DNA of 64,000 nucleotides, from NCBI RefSeq assembly GCF_001620365.2, contig NZ_LQMT02000007.1, positions 429,358 to 493,357 of the forward strand, written 5' to 3'. Made by a program: the position numbers and the translations under genes. The notes under the pieces were generated by a model that was given only the letters and a program-made list of their open reading frames with translations, was not told the DNA's origin and did not search any database. Numbering within the stretch: the stretch's first letter is position 1; each line of letters opens with the position of its first letter. The DNA is from Amycolatopsis keratiniphila subsp. keratiniphila. Lineage in GTDB: Bacteria; Actinomycetota; Actinomycetes; Mycobacteriales; Pseudonocardiaceae. Positions 1 to 7,820 of the stretch are shown piece by piece.

Positions 1-1
1 C

Positions 2-121
2 TCGGAGAAGAAGGACATCTTCGTCGTCCAGGGCGCGAGCCACTACGACCTGTACGACCAGCCGAAGTACGTCGACCAGGCACTGGCGAAGCTGGGCACC
101 TTCTTCGAAGAAAACCTCTGA
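2..121 (+). CDS. Alpha/beta hydrolase, C-terminal 39 residues (partial)
   Basis: Only the end of the gene lies in the window; it reads from base 2 in frame to a TGA at 119-121. The visible peptide contains GASHYDLYD, which resembles the segment around the catalytic histidine in dienelactone-hydrolase-like alpha/beta hydrolases, followed by a short terminal helix (YVDQALAKLGTFFEENL). Nothing can be said about substrate. It converges on the oxidoreductase gene that follows, with a hairpin between them. The assignment rests on this one motif and its position relative to the stop, so it is moderate. Confidence 0.55.
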   Translation, partial: SEKKDIFVVQGASHYDLYDQPKYVDQALAKLGTFFEENL

Positions 122-126
122 TCAGA

Positions 127-172
127 CAGCGAAGGAGGGGCTGCTGCTGAAGCGGTCGCCCCTCCTTCGCTG
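127..172. terminator. Bidirectional terminator hairpin
   Basis: A perfect 15-bp inverted repeat (CAGCGAAGGAGGGGC with its complement) encloses a 16-nt loop. It starts 5 bp after the stop of the hydrolase and ends 13 bp before the stop of the converging oxidoreductase, so it is placed to end both transcripts. It lacks a U-tract, as is common in high-GC actinobacteria. Confidence 0.8.
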
Positions 173-185
173 CCGTAGGCGGTTG

Positions 186-974
186 TCAGCGAGACAGTGC
201 GGCGATGAGCGGGCCCGGGTCCGGGTGCTGAGACGTGCATTGCAGGATGACGGAGGTGGCGCCCGCGGCGGCCAGCTCGTCGATCAGAGCGCGGGCACGG
301 TCGCCAAGGGCGGGTATGTCCGGCTCGATCTCCGCGAAAACGATGACCTGCGGCGCTGGTCGGCCCGCGGCCTGCGCGGCCTCGGCGGCGCGGGCGGCCT
401 CGGAAGCGACGTAGTCGGGGGTGGCCAGCAGGGCGTCCAGGAGCACCCCGTCGCCCACCTCGCCCGCCAGCGCGACGGTCTTCGGACCCCGCCCGCCGAT
501 GATGAGCGGCGGCACCTGCACCGGCGGCCAGTCCAGAGCCACGGCGTCAAGGTTCACATAACGTCCGGTCACGCTGACGGTCTCGCCGTGCAGCAGCCGC
601 CGGACGGCGTCGGCGTGCTCGCGCAGCAACGTCATCGGCGACGACACCCGGGCGCCGACCTGCCCCATCCAGTCGAGCACCCCGTGACCGACGGTCGGGA
701 CGAACCGGCCGGGGAACATCCGCGCCAGCGTCGCGATCTCCATGGCGGCGACGGCCGGATTGCGCAGCGGCACCGGCATCAGGCCGATCCCGACGGTGAG
801 CCGCTCGCTCCACGCCAGCGCGGCCGCGGCACTGGTGAGACCACCTTCGAGGAAACAGTCCTCCCACAACCACAACTCGTCGATACCGGCCTCATCGGCC
901 GCGACGACGGTCTCCCTCAGCTCCTCCGGCGGCAATTGCGGACGGAACACCACACCAACACGAACCTCGGCCAT
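186..974 (-). CDS. LLM-class (luciferase-like) flavin/F420-dependent oxidoreductase
   Basis: A 262-residue protein from the ATG at 974, preceded by a weak GAGAG; a TTG 24 bp upstream is also in frame. The start MAEVRVGVVFRP, the LWLWEDCFLEGG segment with an acidic residue after the second strand, and VPTVGHGVLDWMGQVGA followed by SPMTLLREHADAVRRLL are typical of bacterial luciferase-like monooxygenases and F420-dependent reductases with a TIM-barrel fold. Many actinobacterial members use F420, but the cofactor cannot be decided here. It is shorter than the usual 300-350 residues yet reads intact. It lies downstream of the SDR and acyl-CoA ligase genes on the same strand and may act with them in degradation of an acyl or cyclic substrate. 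Confidence 0.8.
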   Translation of the reverse strand: MAEVRVGVVFRPQLPPEELRETVVAADEAGIDELWLWEDCFLEGGLTSAAAALAWSERLTVGIGLMPVPLRNPAVAAMEIATLARMFPGRFVPTVGHGVLDWMGQVGARVSSPMTLLREHADAVRRLLHGETVSVTGRYVNLDAVALDWPPVQVPPLIIGGRGPKTVALAGEVGDGVLLDALLATPDYVASEAARAAEAAQAAGRPAPQVIVFAEIEPDIPALGDRARALIDELAAAGATSVILQCTSQHPDPGPLIAALSR

Positions 975-1019
975 GCTCTCTACGCTAGTCCCGTCCAAGA
1001 TCGCCGGCCCGACGCACGT

Positions 1020-1811
1020 CTAATCGACGAAGATGTCCTTGTGCGCGTTGGCATCGCCGTATCGGCTCAGGTCCGTGACGCCAGCCTCGCGCAGGACGTC
1101 GGCATCGATGAACGCGCGACCGTTCTTGCGCTCATGCGGCAGGTCAAACAGGGCGAGGGCGGCGTCGGCCATGATCTCGGGTGATCGGGCGTGGTCGGCA
1201 CCGCCCACGACGTTGCGGACGGCGGAGGTGTCGATCAGGGTCTCCGGCCACAGGCAGGACGCCGACACCCCGTCGGCGGCGAACTCGGCGGCCCAGCCGA
1301 GAGTCAGCAAGGTCATGCCGTACTTCGACGTCGTGTACGCCGGATGGATCCCCAGCCAGCGCGGCGCGAGGTTCAACGGCGGCGAGAGCGTGACGATCGA
1401 GCCTCGGGACTTACGCAAATGGGGCAAGGCGGCCGTGGTGAGCAGCCAGGTGCCGCGGATGTTGACCTCGTGCATCAACGCGAACTTCTTCGCCGGGGTC
1501 TCCAGGGTGCCCGCGGTGTGGATCGCGCTGGCGTTGTTGACGACGACGTCGACGCCACCGAACTCCGCGACGGCGGTCGCTATCAGTTTGGCGGTGTCCT
1601 CTTCGGACCGGACGTCGCCGACCACCCCCACCGCGCGGCCGCCAGCCTGCCGGATCGCCTCGACGGCGGTGTGGATGGTGCCGGGTAGATTCGGTTGCGG
1701 CACATCGGTCTTGGCGAGGAGCGCCACGTTGCCGCCGCGGCGTGCGAAGGCCAAGGCGGTGGCCAGGCCGATCCCGCGGCTTCCGCCGGACATCACCAGG
1801 GTGCGGCTCAC
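1020..1811 (-). CDS. SDR-family short-chain dehydrogenase (HSDL2-like)
   Basis: A 263-residue classical short-chain dehydrogenase. The NAD(P)-binding glycine motif is at the N-terminus (SGGSRGIGLA), followed by the long insertion typical of HSDL2-like members (LLAKTDVPQPNLPGTIHTA), the NNAS motif, and the catalytic Tyr-Lys in YTTSKYGM. The start is the GTG at 1811, which overlaps the TGA of the upstream acyl-CoA ligase in a 4-bp GTGA, so the two are translationally coupled. A longer in-frame reading exists upstream but runs inside the ligase gene and is not needed. A role in oxidising or reducing a 3-hydroxyacyl-CoA-like intermediate made by the ligase is an inference from the operon. Confidence 0.88.
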   Translation of the reverse strand: MSRTLVMSGGSRGIGLATALAFARRGGNVALLAKTDVPQPNLPGTIHTAVEAIRQAGGRAVGVVGDVRSEEDTAKLIATAVAEFGGVDVVVNNASAIHTAGTLETPAKKFALMHEVNIRGTWLLTTAALPHLRKSRGSIVTLSPPLNLAPRWLGIHPAYTTSKYGMTLLTLGWAAEFAADGVSASCLWPETLIDTSAVRNVVGGADHARSPEIMADAALALFDLPHERKNGRAFIDADVLREAGVTDLSRYGDANAHKDIFVD

Positions 1812-3295
1812 GGGTGCGCCTTCTTTCGGTCCATCTGCTCGCGGAGAAGCCCTTTGACGAGCTTGCCCACTGAGTTCCTGGGGAGTTCGGTCCTGACGTG
1901 GATCTCGGCGGGCGTCTTGTAGCGTGCGAGCGAGCGGGAGCAGTGCTCGGCGAGTTCTTCCGCCGTCACGGTCAATCCGGGTTTGGTCGCGACGAAGGCG
2001 ACCGGGACTTCGCCGTAGACGTCGTCCGGCCGTCCGACGACAGCGGCTTCGAGCACGGCCCGGTGGCCGTAGAGGCACTCTTCGATCTCCTTGGGATAGA
2101 TGTTCTCGCCACCTCGGATGATCATGTCCTTGATCCGGTCGACGAGGATCAAGTAGCCCTCATCGTCAAGGATCCCGACGTCGCCGGTGTGCAGCCAGCC
2201 GTCGCGTACCACTCTCGCGGTCTCCTCGGGTCGGCCGAGGTAACCGCGCATCACGTTCGCTCCCCGGATGACAACTTCGCCGCGCTGTCCCGGCGGGAGC
2301 CGTTCCTCGTCGGGGGAAACGACGGCGACTTCCTGACCGGGCAGGGTGATCCCGACCGTTCCGGCCTTGCGGGGCCCGTCCACCGGATTGATGGTCGAGG
2401 CCACGCTGCCTTCCGAGAGCCCGTATCCCTCCACGACCGGGACCTTGAACCTGTCCTCGAACCGGGTGATGAGCTCGGCGGGCATCGGTGCGGCGCCGCA
2501 GATGACGAACCGCAGCGAAGACGTGTCCACCTCGCGTTCGGTCTTGGCGTCCAGGAGCGCGTACATCGTCGGCACCGCCGAGAAGTAGGTCGGCCGATGG
2601 GTTTCGACCTGGTCCCAGAAATCGGCCGGGGAGAAGCGCGGCGCGATGACCACGTTCCCTCCCGCGCGCAGTGCCGAAAGGACACTGGCGACCAGTCCGT
2701 TGACGTGGAACAGCGGAAGCACGAGGAGGCTGGTGTCGGCGGCGGTGAGGCCGAAATGCTCGATGAGGGACGAACTCATCGCGTCGAGGTTTGCGTGGTC
2801 GAGGAGCACGCCCTTGGGTTTGCCGGTCGTACCGCTGGTGTAGATGATCAACGCGAAGTCGGACCGGTCCGCGACCGGAGTCACGTCGGGAACATCGCCG
2901 AGCGCGTGGACGGAGCGCGCATCGATCCACGCGATCCCGGTCGCCTCCGCCAGTGCGCGGGCGCGCTCGTCGCCCACGAGGAGAGCGGCCGTCGAGTCCT
3001 GCAGTTGGTAACGAACCTCGTCGTCAGTGAGCGCCGGGTTGACCGGTGTCAGCGCGGCCCCGCGGCACCACGCGGCGAACATCGTCGTCGCGATCTCCGA
3101 GCAGTTCGGGAGCATGACCGCGACGGTGTCGCCGGCGGCGACGCCCATCGTCTCGAACCGATACGCAAGGCGGCGGACAGAATCGGCGAAGGCCGTGTTG
3201 TCGAGGGTGCCTGCCTGGTCAGCGATGCACGGGCCGTGCGGATCGAGCACCTCACGGACGAACGGAATCCGTGCCGGTTCGCTGGGAATGTCCAT
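1808..3295 (-). CDS. Class I AMP-dependent acyl-CoA synthetase (FadD-like)
   Basis: A 495-residue member of the ANL superfamily, which activates a carboxylic acid as acyl-AMP and transfers it to CoA. All signature motifs are present in order: P-loop IIYTSGTTGKPKGV, GYGLSEGS, LHTGDVG, the hinge DRIKDMIIRGGENIYPKE and the C-terminal catalytic-lysine motif PRNSVGKLVK. The ATG at 3295 is preferred; an in-frame GTG lies 36 bp upstream. It is the first gene of a minus-strand operon (ligase, SDR, then the LLM oxidoreductase) and faces the PucR regulator, which may control it. Substrate is unknown; length and motifs fit medium- or long-chain or aryl-acid ligases. Confidence 0.92.
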   Translation of the reverse strand: MDIPSEPARIPFVREVLDPHGPCIADQAGTLDNTAFADSVRRLAYRFETMGVAAGDTVAVMLPNCSEIATTMFAAWCRGAALTPVNPALTDDEVRYQLQDSTAALLVGDERARALAEATGIAWIDARSVHALGDVPDVTPVADRSDFALIIYTSGTTGKPKGVLLDHANLDAMSSSLIEHFGLTAADTSLLVLPLFHVNGLVASVLSALRAGGNVVIAPRFSPADFWDQVETHRPTYFSAVPTMYALLDAKTEREVDTSSLRFVICGAAPMPAELITRFEDRFKVPVVEGYGLSEGSVASTINPVDGPRKAGTVGITLPGQEVAVVSPDEERLPPGQRGEVVIRGANVMRGYLGRPEETARVVRDGWLHTGDVGILDDEGYLILVDRIKDMIIRGGENIYPKEIEECLYGHRAVLEAAVVGRPDDVYGEVPVAFVATKPGLTVTAEELAEHCSRSLARYKTPAEIHVRTELPRNSVGKLVKGLLREQMDRKKAHP

Positions 3296-3414
3296 GGGAA
3301 CGACGCTAAATCCCGCTCGCGGAACCGGCACTGGCCCGCATGGACAAGACCAGGCCCGCTCCTTCGTTCCCGACGACCAGTGGCGGCCGTCACAGGAGGT
3401 GGGAGACTGTTCAC
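3296..3414. promoter_or_regulatory. Divergent promoter region, acyl-CoA ligase / PucR regulator
   Basis: This 119-bp gap separates two divergent genes, so it must hold both promoters. The visible element is an AGGAGGT ribosome-binding site at 3394-3400 with a second GGGAG at 3401-3405, which places the regulator start at the GTG of 3415. No clear -35/-10 pair or operator palindrome was recognised by eye. Confidence 0.45.
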
Positions 3415-4680
3415 GTGGTGGACGAGGAGCTTCGCAAGCAGGTCGAGACGGTGGCTGCGGCGCTCAACGACAACACCGCGACCCTCACAGCCGGTCTGCG
3501 CGACCTGCTGTCCACCCGGATCGAGGAGCTCGCCGGCGACGCCGCGATCCTGGATCTGCTGGGGTCGAGCATCGAGGGAAACCTCGAAAACATCCTGCAC
3601 GCGCTCCGGCACTCGATCAGCGTCGAGAACCTCGAACCGCCGTCCGCCGCCTTCGAGTACGCGCGACGGCTGGCCCAGCGCGGGGTCCCGGTCAGCGCAC
3701 TGGTGCGGGCCTACCGGCTGGCGCAGCAGAACCTCCTCGAATCCGCCTTCCGCGAGTGCCGAGACCGGCATCCCGACCCGCTGATGCAGGCGGCCAGCTA
3801 CCAGCGCTTCGTGACCGTCACCTTCGACTACATCGACTGGATCTCGCAACGCATCGTCACCGTCTACGAGAGCGAACGCGAGCGCTGGCTGACCGAACGC
3901 AACACCGCCCGCGTCGGCCGGGTCGAGGACCTGATCAGCGGCTTGACCAGCGATATCGACGCGGTCGAGGCGGTGATCGGCTACCGGCTGCGGGTCCCCC
4001 ACCTCGGCGTGGTCCTGTGGGTGCACGAGACGGGCGCGCAGCAGGATCAGCTGTCCCGGTTCACCCGGACGGTGACGACGATGGCGGAGAAGCTCGGCTC
4101 TGGACGGAGCCCGCTGGTCATCCCGCGGGACCGGGCCAGCGCGTGGGCTTGGATCCCGGTCGCCGACGGCTTCACGCCCGACATCGCCACCGTGCGGCCC
4201 CTGCTCGACGACGCCGCCGGACCGCCGCTTCCCCAGGTCGCGCTCGGCGCGGTGCACTCCGGGCTCGACGGCTTCCGGCGGACACATCTGGAGGCGATTC
4301 AGGCACAGCGGGTCGCCATGGTCCGCGACGATCCGACCCATCCGGTGACCGGGTTCCACGAGCCCGGCCTCAACGTGGCCGCGCTCTTCGCGCTCGATCT
4401 CGACGTGACACGACGGTGGGTACACGAGATGCTGGGCGATCTCGCCCGCTGCGACGAACAGTATGAACGCCTGCGCGAGACGTTGCTGATCTTCTTCCGC
4501 CACGACAGCAGCTACACCGCCACGGCGGAGGCGATGCTCATGCACAAGAACTCGGTGAAGTACCGGATCGCCGGCGCCGAGAAGGTACTCGGACGGGCGA
4601 TCCGGGACGACCGTCAGGCGATCGAGCTCGCCGTCACCGCCTGCCACTGGTTGGGCCGAACCTTGCTCCTGAAGAACTGA
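3415..4680 (+). CDS. PucR-family transcriptional regulator (CdaR/HTH_30 type)
   Basis: About 421 residues. The N-terminal half is the helical sensory region common in actinobacterial PucR-like regulators (VDEELRKQVETVAAAL, then a four-helix-like stretch with VPVSALVRAYRLAQQNLLE). The middle resembles the degenerate GGDEF-like domain of the CdaR/PucR family. The C-terminus carries the winged helix-turn-helix (YTATAEAMLMHKNSVKYRIAGAEKVLG). The start is taken at the GTG of 3415 because AGGAGGTGGGAG lies just upstream; an ATG at 3340 is in frame without a good ribosome-binding site. It is transcribed away from the acyl-CoA ligase operon and is its likely regulator. Confidence 0.87.
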   Translation: MVDEELRKQVETVAAALNDNTATLTAGLRDLLSTRIEELAGDAAILDLLGSSIEGNLENILHALRHSISVENLEPPSAAFEYARRLAQRGVPVSALVRAYRLAQQNLLESAFRECRDRHPDPLMQAASYQRFVTVTFDYIDWISQRIVTVYESERERWLTERNTARVGRVEDLISGLTSDIDAVEAVIGYRLRVPHLGVVLWVHETGAQQDQLSRFTRTVTTMAEKLGSGRSPLVIPRDRASAWAWIPVADGFTPDIATVRPLLDDAAGPPLPQVALGAVHSGLDGFRRTHLEAIQAQRVAMVRDDPTHPVTGFHEPGLNVAALFALDLDVTRRWVHEMLGDLARCDEQYERLRETLLIFFRHDSSYTATAEAMLMHKNSVKYRIAGAEKVLGRAIRDDRQAIELAVTACHWLGRTLLLKN

Positions 4681-4994
4681 CCACGGACAAGGGCGAAGGC
4701 GACGTGCCTGGTCGAGTGGGTCGTGAGTGGCGATTCGGGTTAGAGCCAAAAGTGTTTAGGTACCTACGGCAGGTGAGGCTGGGCCGTGAGGGCACCTTGA
4801 CGGACTCGAATCCGTCCAGTGCGAGTTCGAGTCGCGCCGAAGGCACCAAGCCAGACCTGGCGTTACGATTGAAGACAGATCAACACTGTTGGTCGAGGGG
4901 TGCACGTGAGCGCGAGAACACTTATGGCTATGAGGCGTGCCGCTACGGAGGGTTCGTAGCCTGCAGGACCTCTGGATAAAAGCATCACACAAGT
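4681..4994. other. Intergenic region with a tRNA 3'-end-like segment at 4803-4848
   Basis: No gene is recognised here. On the plus strand 4821-4848 reads like a tRNA 3' end: a T-arm (GCGAG, loop TTCGAGT, CGCGC, with one A-G mismatch), a 7-nt acceptor strand CGAAGGC, discriminator A and CCA. It is preceded by a stem-loop (GACGGA/TCCGTC) where an anticodon arm would be. No matching 5' acceptor strand or D-arm was found, so this is not an intact tRNA. It lies just outside the AT-richer RelA/SpoT-like gene, where an attachment-site remnant would be expected. Short in-frame openings over it are not convincing proteins. Confidence 0.3.
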
Positions 4995-6269
4995 TTACGC
5001 GTCATCAGGCGAAGGTGTCCCGATTTCAGCAATGATTGACTCGATGCGCCCCACAGCCTCCTGCAATGTTGCCTTTGAAGGAGAATCTGATCCTATGCGA
5101 TGCGCTACCCTGTTCCTCATTTGCCGAAGTAGGTCAATTTCTCGCACAGTGGAAGGATCAAGGATACCACGACCTTCCATCAACTGCAGCAACCGAAAGG
5201 CAGGTACCCCTGTTAGCCGCTGCTGGTCGTCATCAAGAAGCGAGAACAGAAGGCCTTCAAGCTCAGCCCAGCGAGCCATAAATAGTCCTGCCCACATGAA
5301 TGCGTCATCGTTGTGCTCAGATCCAATTGCACGCAGTGCATCCTCCTCTTGAATGTGCTGGTAGGTTTTAAAACGAGACTCATCCCTCTCCAGTACGGCG
5401 TCAATAACCTGATCCGCAAGTGGACGCTCTTCGAGATTCCCATGTAATGCCGCGAGATAGGAGGCCAAATTGGCCGGCGTGTCGATCCCAAGCCGGGAGA
5501 GCAGTATAAACAGGAGGTCAATTCGCCCAAGCCCAGCTTCGCCAACCGGCTTATCCACCAATGAATTAACTTGATCGAGAAGGTGGACAGTAAGTTCATA
5601 GTGATTCAAGAATTTGCGCCCCACCTCAGCCACCCTGCGCTCACCAGCGCGTTGAAGGGTCTCTAAAGCCAATTCACCCGCAAGTACCATACCGTTCAGC
5701 TGATCAAGTATCGCATACTCATCTTCAGACAGTTCGCCCTCAAATGGCTTGTAGACGAGGTCGTGCTCGACTTCGGACCATGCATGCATGAGCACCGACG
5801 CCACTTGTATTTCCACTCTCGCCAAGGCGTATCGCTTCTGTGAGCCAGTCAGCAAATTCTCGTTTAATCTCACCCGATAATGCGAAGCTGAGTAGCCAGA
5901 GAATCGCTTGCCGGACAAAGTGACATCACGCCTAGGGAAATCTCGACGTTCTTCAACAAGGTGAAATAGGTTCCTGACTGCACTATCAACTTGGTTTTTT
6001 TCTGCAGGGAAGTACAGTGCAACACGAACACCAGCCAGATCCGCGATGTCGTCGAAAATGTCGTCCGCGCTCGCGTATTTTCGGTCGCTGGACCGAATGC
6101 GACATTTCTCCTCCAAGCGCGACGGGTCTTTCGCGCGAGATGTCACCATGCAACGGACCCCCGATCTCTGCAGACTACTTTCGAGTCGCTCTTTAACCAA
6201 ACGGGCAGCCTGGTCGTAAAAATCAAACTCCTTCACGTATCGCGCAATGAAGGCACTGATTACATCCAC
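4995..6269 (-). CDS. RelA/SpoT-domain (p)ppGpp synthetase-like protein
   Basis: A 424-residue protein from the GTG at 6269, which has an excellent GGAGGTGG ribosome-binding site. Residues about 40-180 form a RelA/SpoT nucleotidyltransferase domain: R45 and K55 in RAKDPSRLEEKC, DDIADLAGVRV at 73-83, the G-loop GYSASH at 125-130, EIQVASVLMHAWSEVEH at 153-169 and VYK. These match the positions of synthetase motifs in small alarmone synthetases. No HD hydrolase domain is seen. About 230 mostly helical residues of unknown function follow. The gene is visibly AT-richer than its neighbours and stands alone, suggesting horizontal transfer. It could be a stress alarmone synthetase or a toxic synthetase of the toxSAS type; no separate antitoxin gene is adjacent. 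Confidence 0.75.
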   Translation of the reverse strand: MDVISAFIARYVKEFDFYDQAARLVKERLESSLQRSGVRCMVTSRAKDPSRLEEKCRIRSSDRKYASADDIFDDIADLAGVRVALYFPAEKNQVDSAVRNLFHLVEERRDFPRRDVTLSGKRFSGYSASHYRVRLNENLLTGSQKRYALARVEIQVASVLMHAWSEVEHDLVYKPFEGELSEDEYAILDQLNGMVLAGELALETLQRAGERRVAEVGRKFLNHYELTVHLLDQVNSLVDKPVGEAGLGRIDLLFILLSRLGIDTPANLASYLAALHGNLEERPLADQVIDAVLERDESRFKTYQHIQEEDALRAIGSEHNDDAFMWAGLFMARWAELEGLLFSLLDDDQQRLTGVPAFRLLQLMEGRGILDPSTVREIDLLRQMRNRVAHRIGSDSPSKATLQEAVGRIESIIAEIGTPSPDDA

Positions 6270-6407
6270 TGGTCCACCTCCACGACAACGCGACCGACCG
6301 CGAACGATAGCCCCTGCACATCGTCCAGCCTGCCTGCCGGCGGGCTGCCTCTTCTTAAGAGAAGGGACCGCCAACCCGAATCGCCACTCACAAGCCGTCC
6401 ACCCAGC

Positions 6408-7820
6408 TCAGCTGAGCCCGGCGAGAGCCGCCTTGGCCGCGTTGTACCCGCACATCCCGTGCGCACCCGCGCCCGGCGGCGTCGCCGCCGAGCACAGGTA
6501 GACGCCGGGCACGCCGACCGCGTACGGATTGAGCGTGACCCGTGGACGGAACACCAGCTGCAGCGGGGAATTCGCCCCGGTCACGACGTCGCCGCCAATG
6601 TAGTTCGGGTTGTGTTCCTCCATCTGGACGGCGGAGCGGACATGGCGGGCGAGGACGCGATCCTTGAACCCCGGGGCGAACCGCTCGATCTGCCGCTCGA
6701 TCGCCGCGGTCGCGTCGCCCGTGTACCCGGCGGGCACGTGCGCGTAGGCGTAGAGCGGGTTCTTGCCGTCTTTCGACCTGCTGGGATCGGCGAGGTACTG
6801 CTGGCCCACCAGCACGAAGGGCCGCTCGGGCATACCGCCCCGGGCGACCTCCCGCTCCGCGGCGGCGATCTCCTCGACAGACCCTCCGATGTGGACGGTC
6901 CCGGCCCTGCGGGAGTCCTCGTGTCTCCAGGGCACTTCGCCGTCCACGGCGAACTCGACCTTGAAAACGCCGGGGCCGTGCCGGTAGCGGCTCAGTGCGC
7001 GCCGGACCCGGCCAGGCAGGCGATCGCCCACGATCGACACCGCCGCCGACGGCGCGACGTCGAGCATCACCACGTCCGGCTCGCCGAGTTCGGCAAGGGT
7101 CCGCACTGTCGTGCCGGTGAGGACCTTGCCACCATGGCTCTCCAGGGCGGCGACCATCGCGGCGCTGATCGCCGCGGACCCGCCCTCGGCGACCGGCCAC
7201 CCGTAGGCGTGGGCGGCGGTCCCGAGGGCGACCCCGATCGCGGAGGACATCGGCGAGGACAACGGCCGCATCGCGTGGGCGGCGACCCCGGCGTAGAGAG
7301 CGCGTGCCTCCGGCGTGGACCAGCGGGACGCGAGCACCGATGCGGGCAGGCTCGACAGGAGCCCGAACCGCGCGAGTACCAGCGGATGAGCGGGCACGTG
7401 CAGCATCGGGCGGAGGAAGTCCTCGGTGATCCGATCGAAGTTCTCCGTGAGCGGCCCGAACACCTGCCGCCAGCGGCGAGCGTCGTCACCCAGCCCGAGC
7501 GCGGTGTCGCCGACCGACCGGAGCGCCGCCGCCCCACGACCGCCGTCGAGCGGGTGGGAGTACTGCACCTCCGGCCACAGCCAGCGCAGACCGTGGCTGT
7601 GCAGGTCGGCCTCGCGAGAGAACGGCGTATCGACCGCGAGCGGATGGAAACCCGAGCACTCGTCGTGGATCAATCCCGGCAGGGTGAGCTCGCTGCTGCG
7701 GGTGCCTCCCCCGACGACGTGCGCGGCCTCGATGACCGTCACCTGCAGACCGGCCTTGGCCAGTGTGACCGCGGCGGCGAGGCCGTTGGGCCCGCTGCCG
7801 ACGACGACTGCCGTGGTCAT
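6408..7820 (-). CDS. FAD-dependent NAD(P)-type oxidoreductase, phytoene-desaturase family
   Basis: A 470-residue flavoprotein. It opens with the dinucleotide-binding motif VVVGSGPNGLAAAVTLAKAG and continues IEAAHVVGGGTRSSEL, the arrangement of CrtI/phytoene desaturase and retinol-saturase-like enzymes. The C-terminal FAD-contact region is CSAATPPGAGAHGMCGYNAAK. Start ATG at 7820 has a strong GAGGAGGTG site and overlaps the stop of the upstream DUF3556 gene in an ATGA. Substrate is unknown; apolar lipid or polyene substrates are usual in the family. Pairing with the membrane protein upstream suggests the two act together at the membrane. Confidence 0.87.
   Translation of the reverse strand: MTTAVVVGSGPNGLAAAVTLAKAGLQVTVIEAAHVVGGGTRSSELTLPGLIHDECSGFHPLAVDTPFSREADLHSHGLRWLWPEVQYSHPLDGGRGAAALRSVGDTALGLGDDARRWRQVFGPLTENFDRITEDFLRPMLHVPAHPLVLARFGLLSSLPASVLASRWSTPEARALYAGVAAHAMRPLSSPMSSAIGVALGTAAHAYGWPVAEGGSAAISAAMVAALESHGGKVLTGTTVRTLAELGEPDVVMLDVAPSAAVSIVGDRLPGRVRRALSRYRHGPGVFKVEFAVDGEVPWRHEDSRRAGTVHIGGSVEEIAAAEREVARGGMPERPFVLVGQQYLADPSRSKDGKNPLYAYAHVPAGYTGDATAAIERQIERFAPGFKDRVLARHVRSAVQMEEHNPNYIGGDVVTGANSPLQLVFRPRVTLNPYAVGVPGVYLCSAATPPGAGAHGMCGYNAAKAALAGLS

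Noticed and set aside
4803-4848. A functional tRNA gene
   Set aside because: No D-arm or 5' acceptor partner, and a mismatch in the T-stem; kept only as a tRNA-like remnant.
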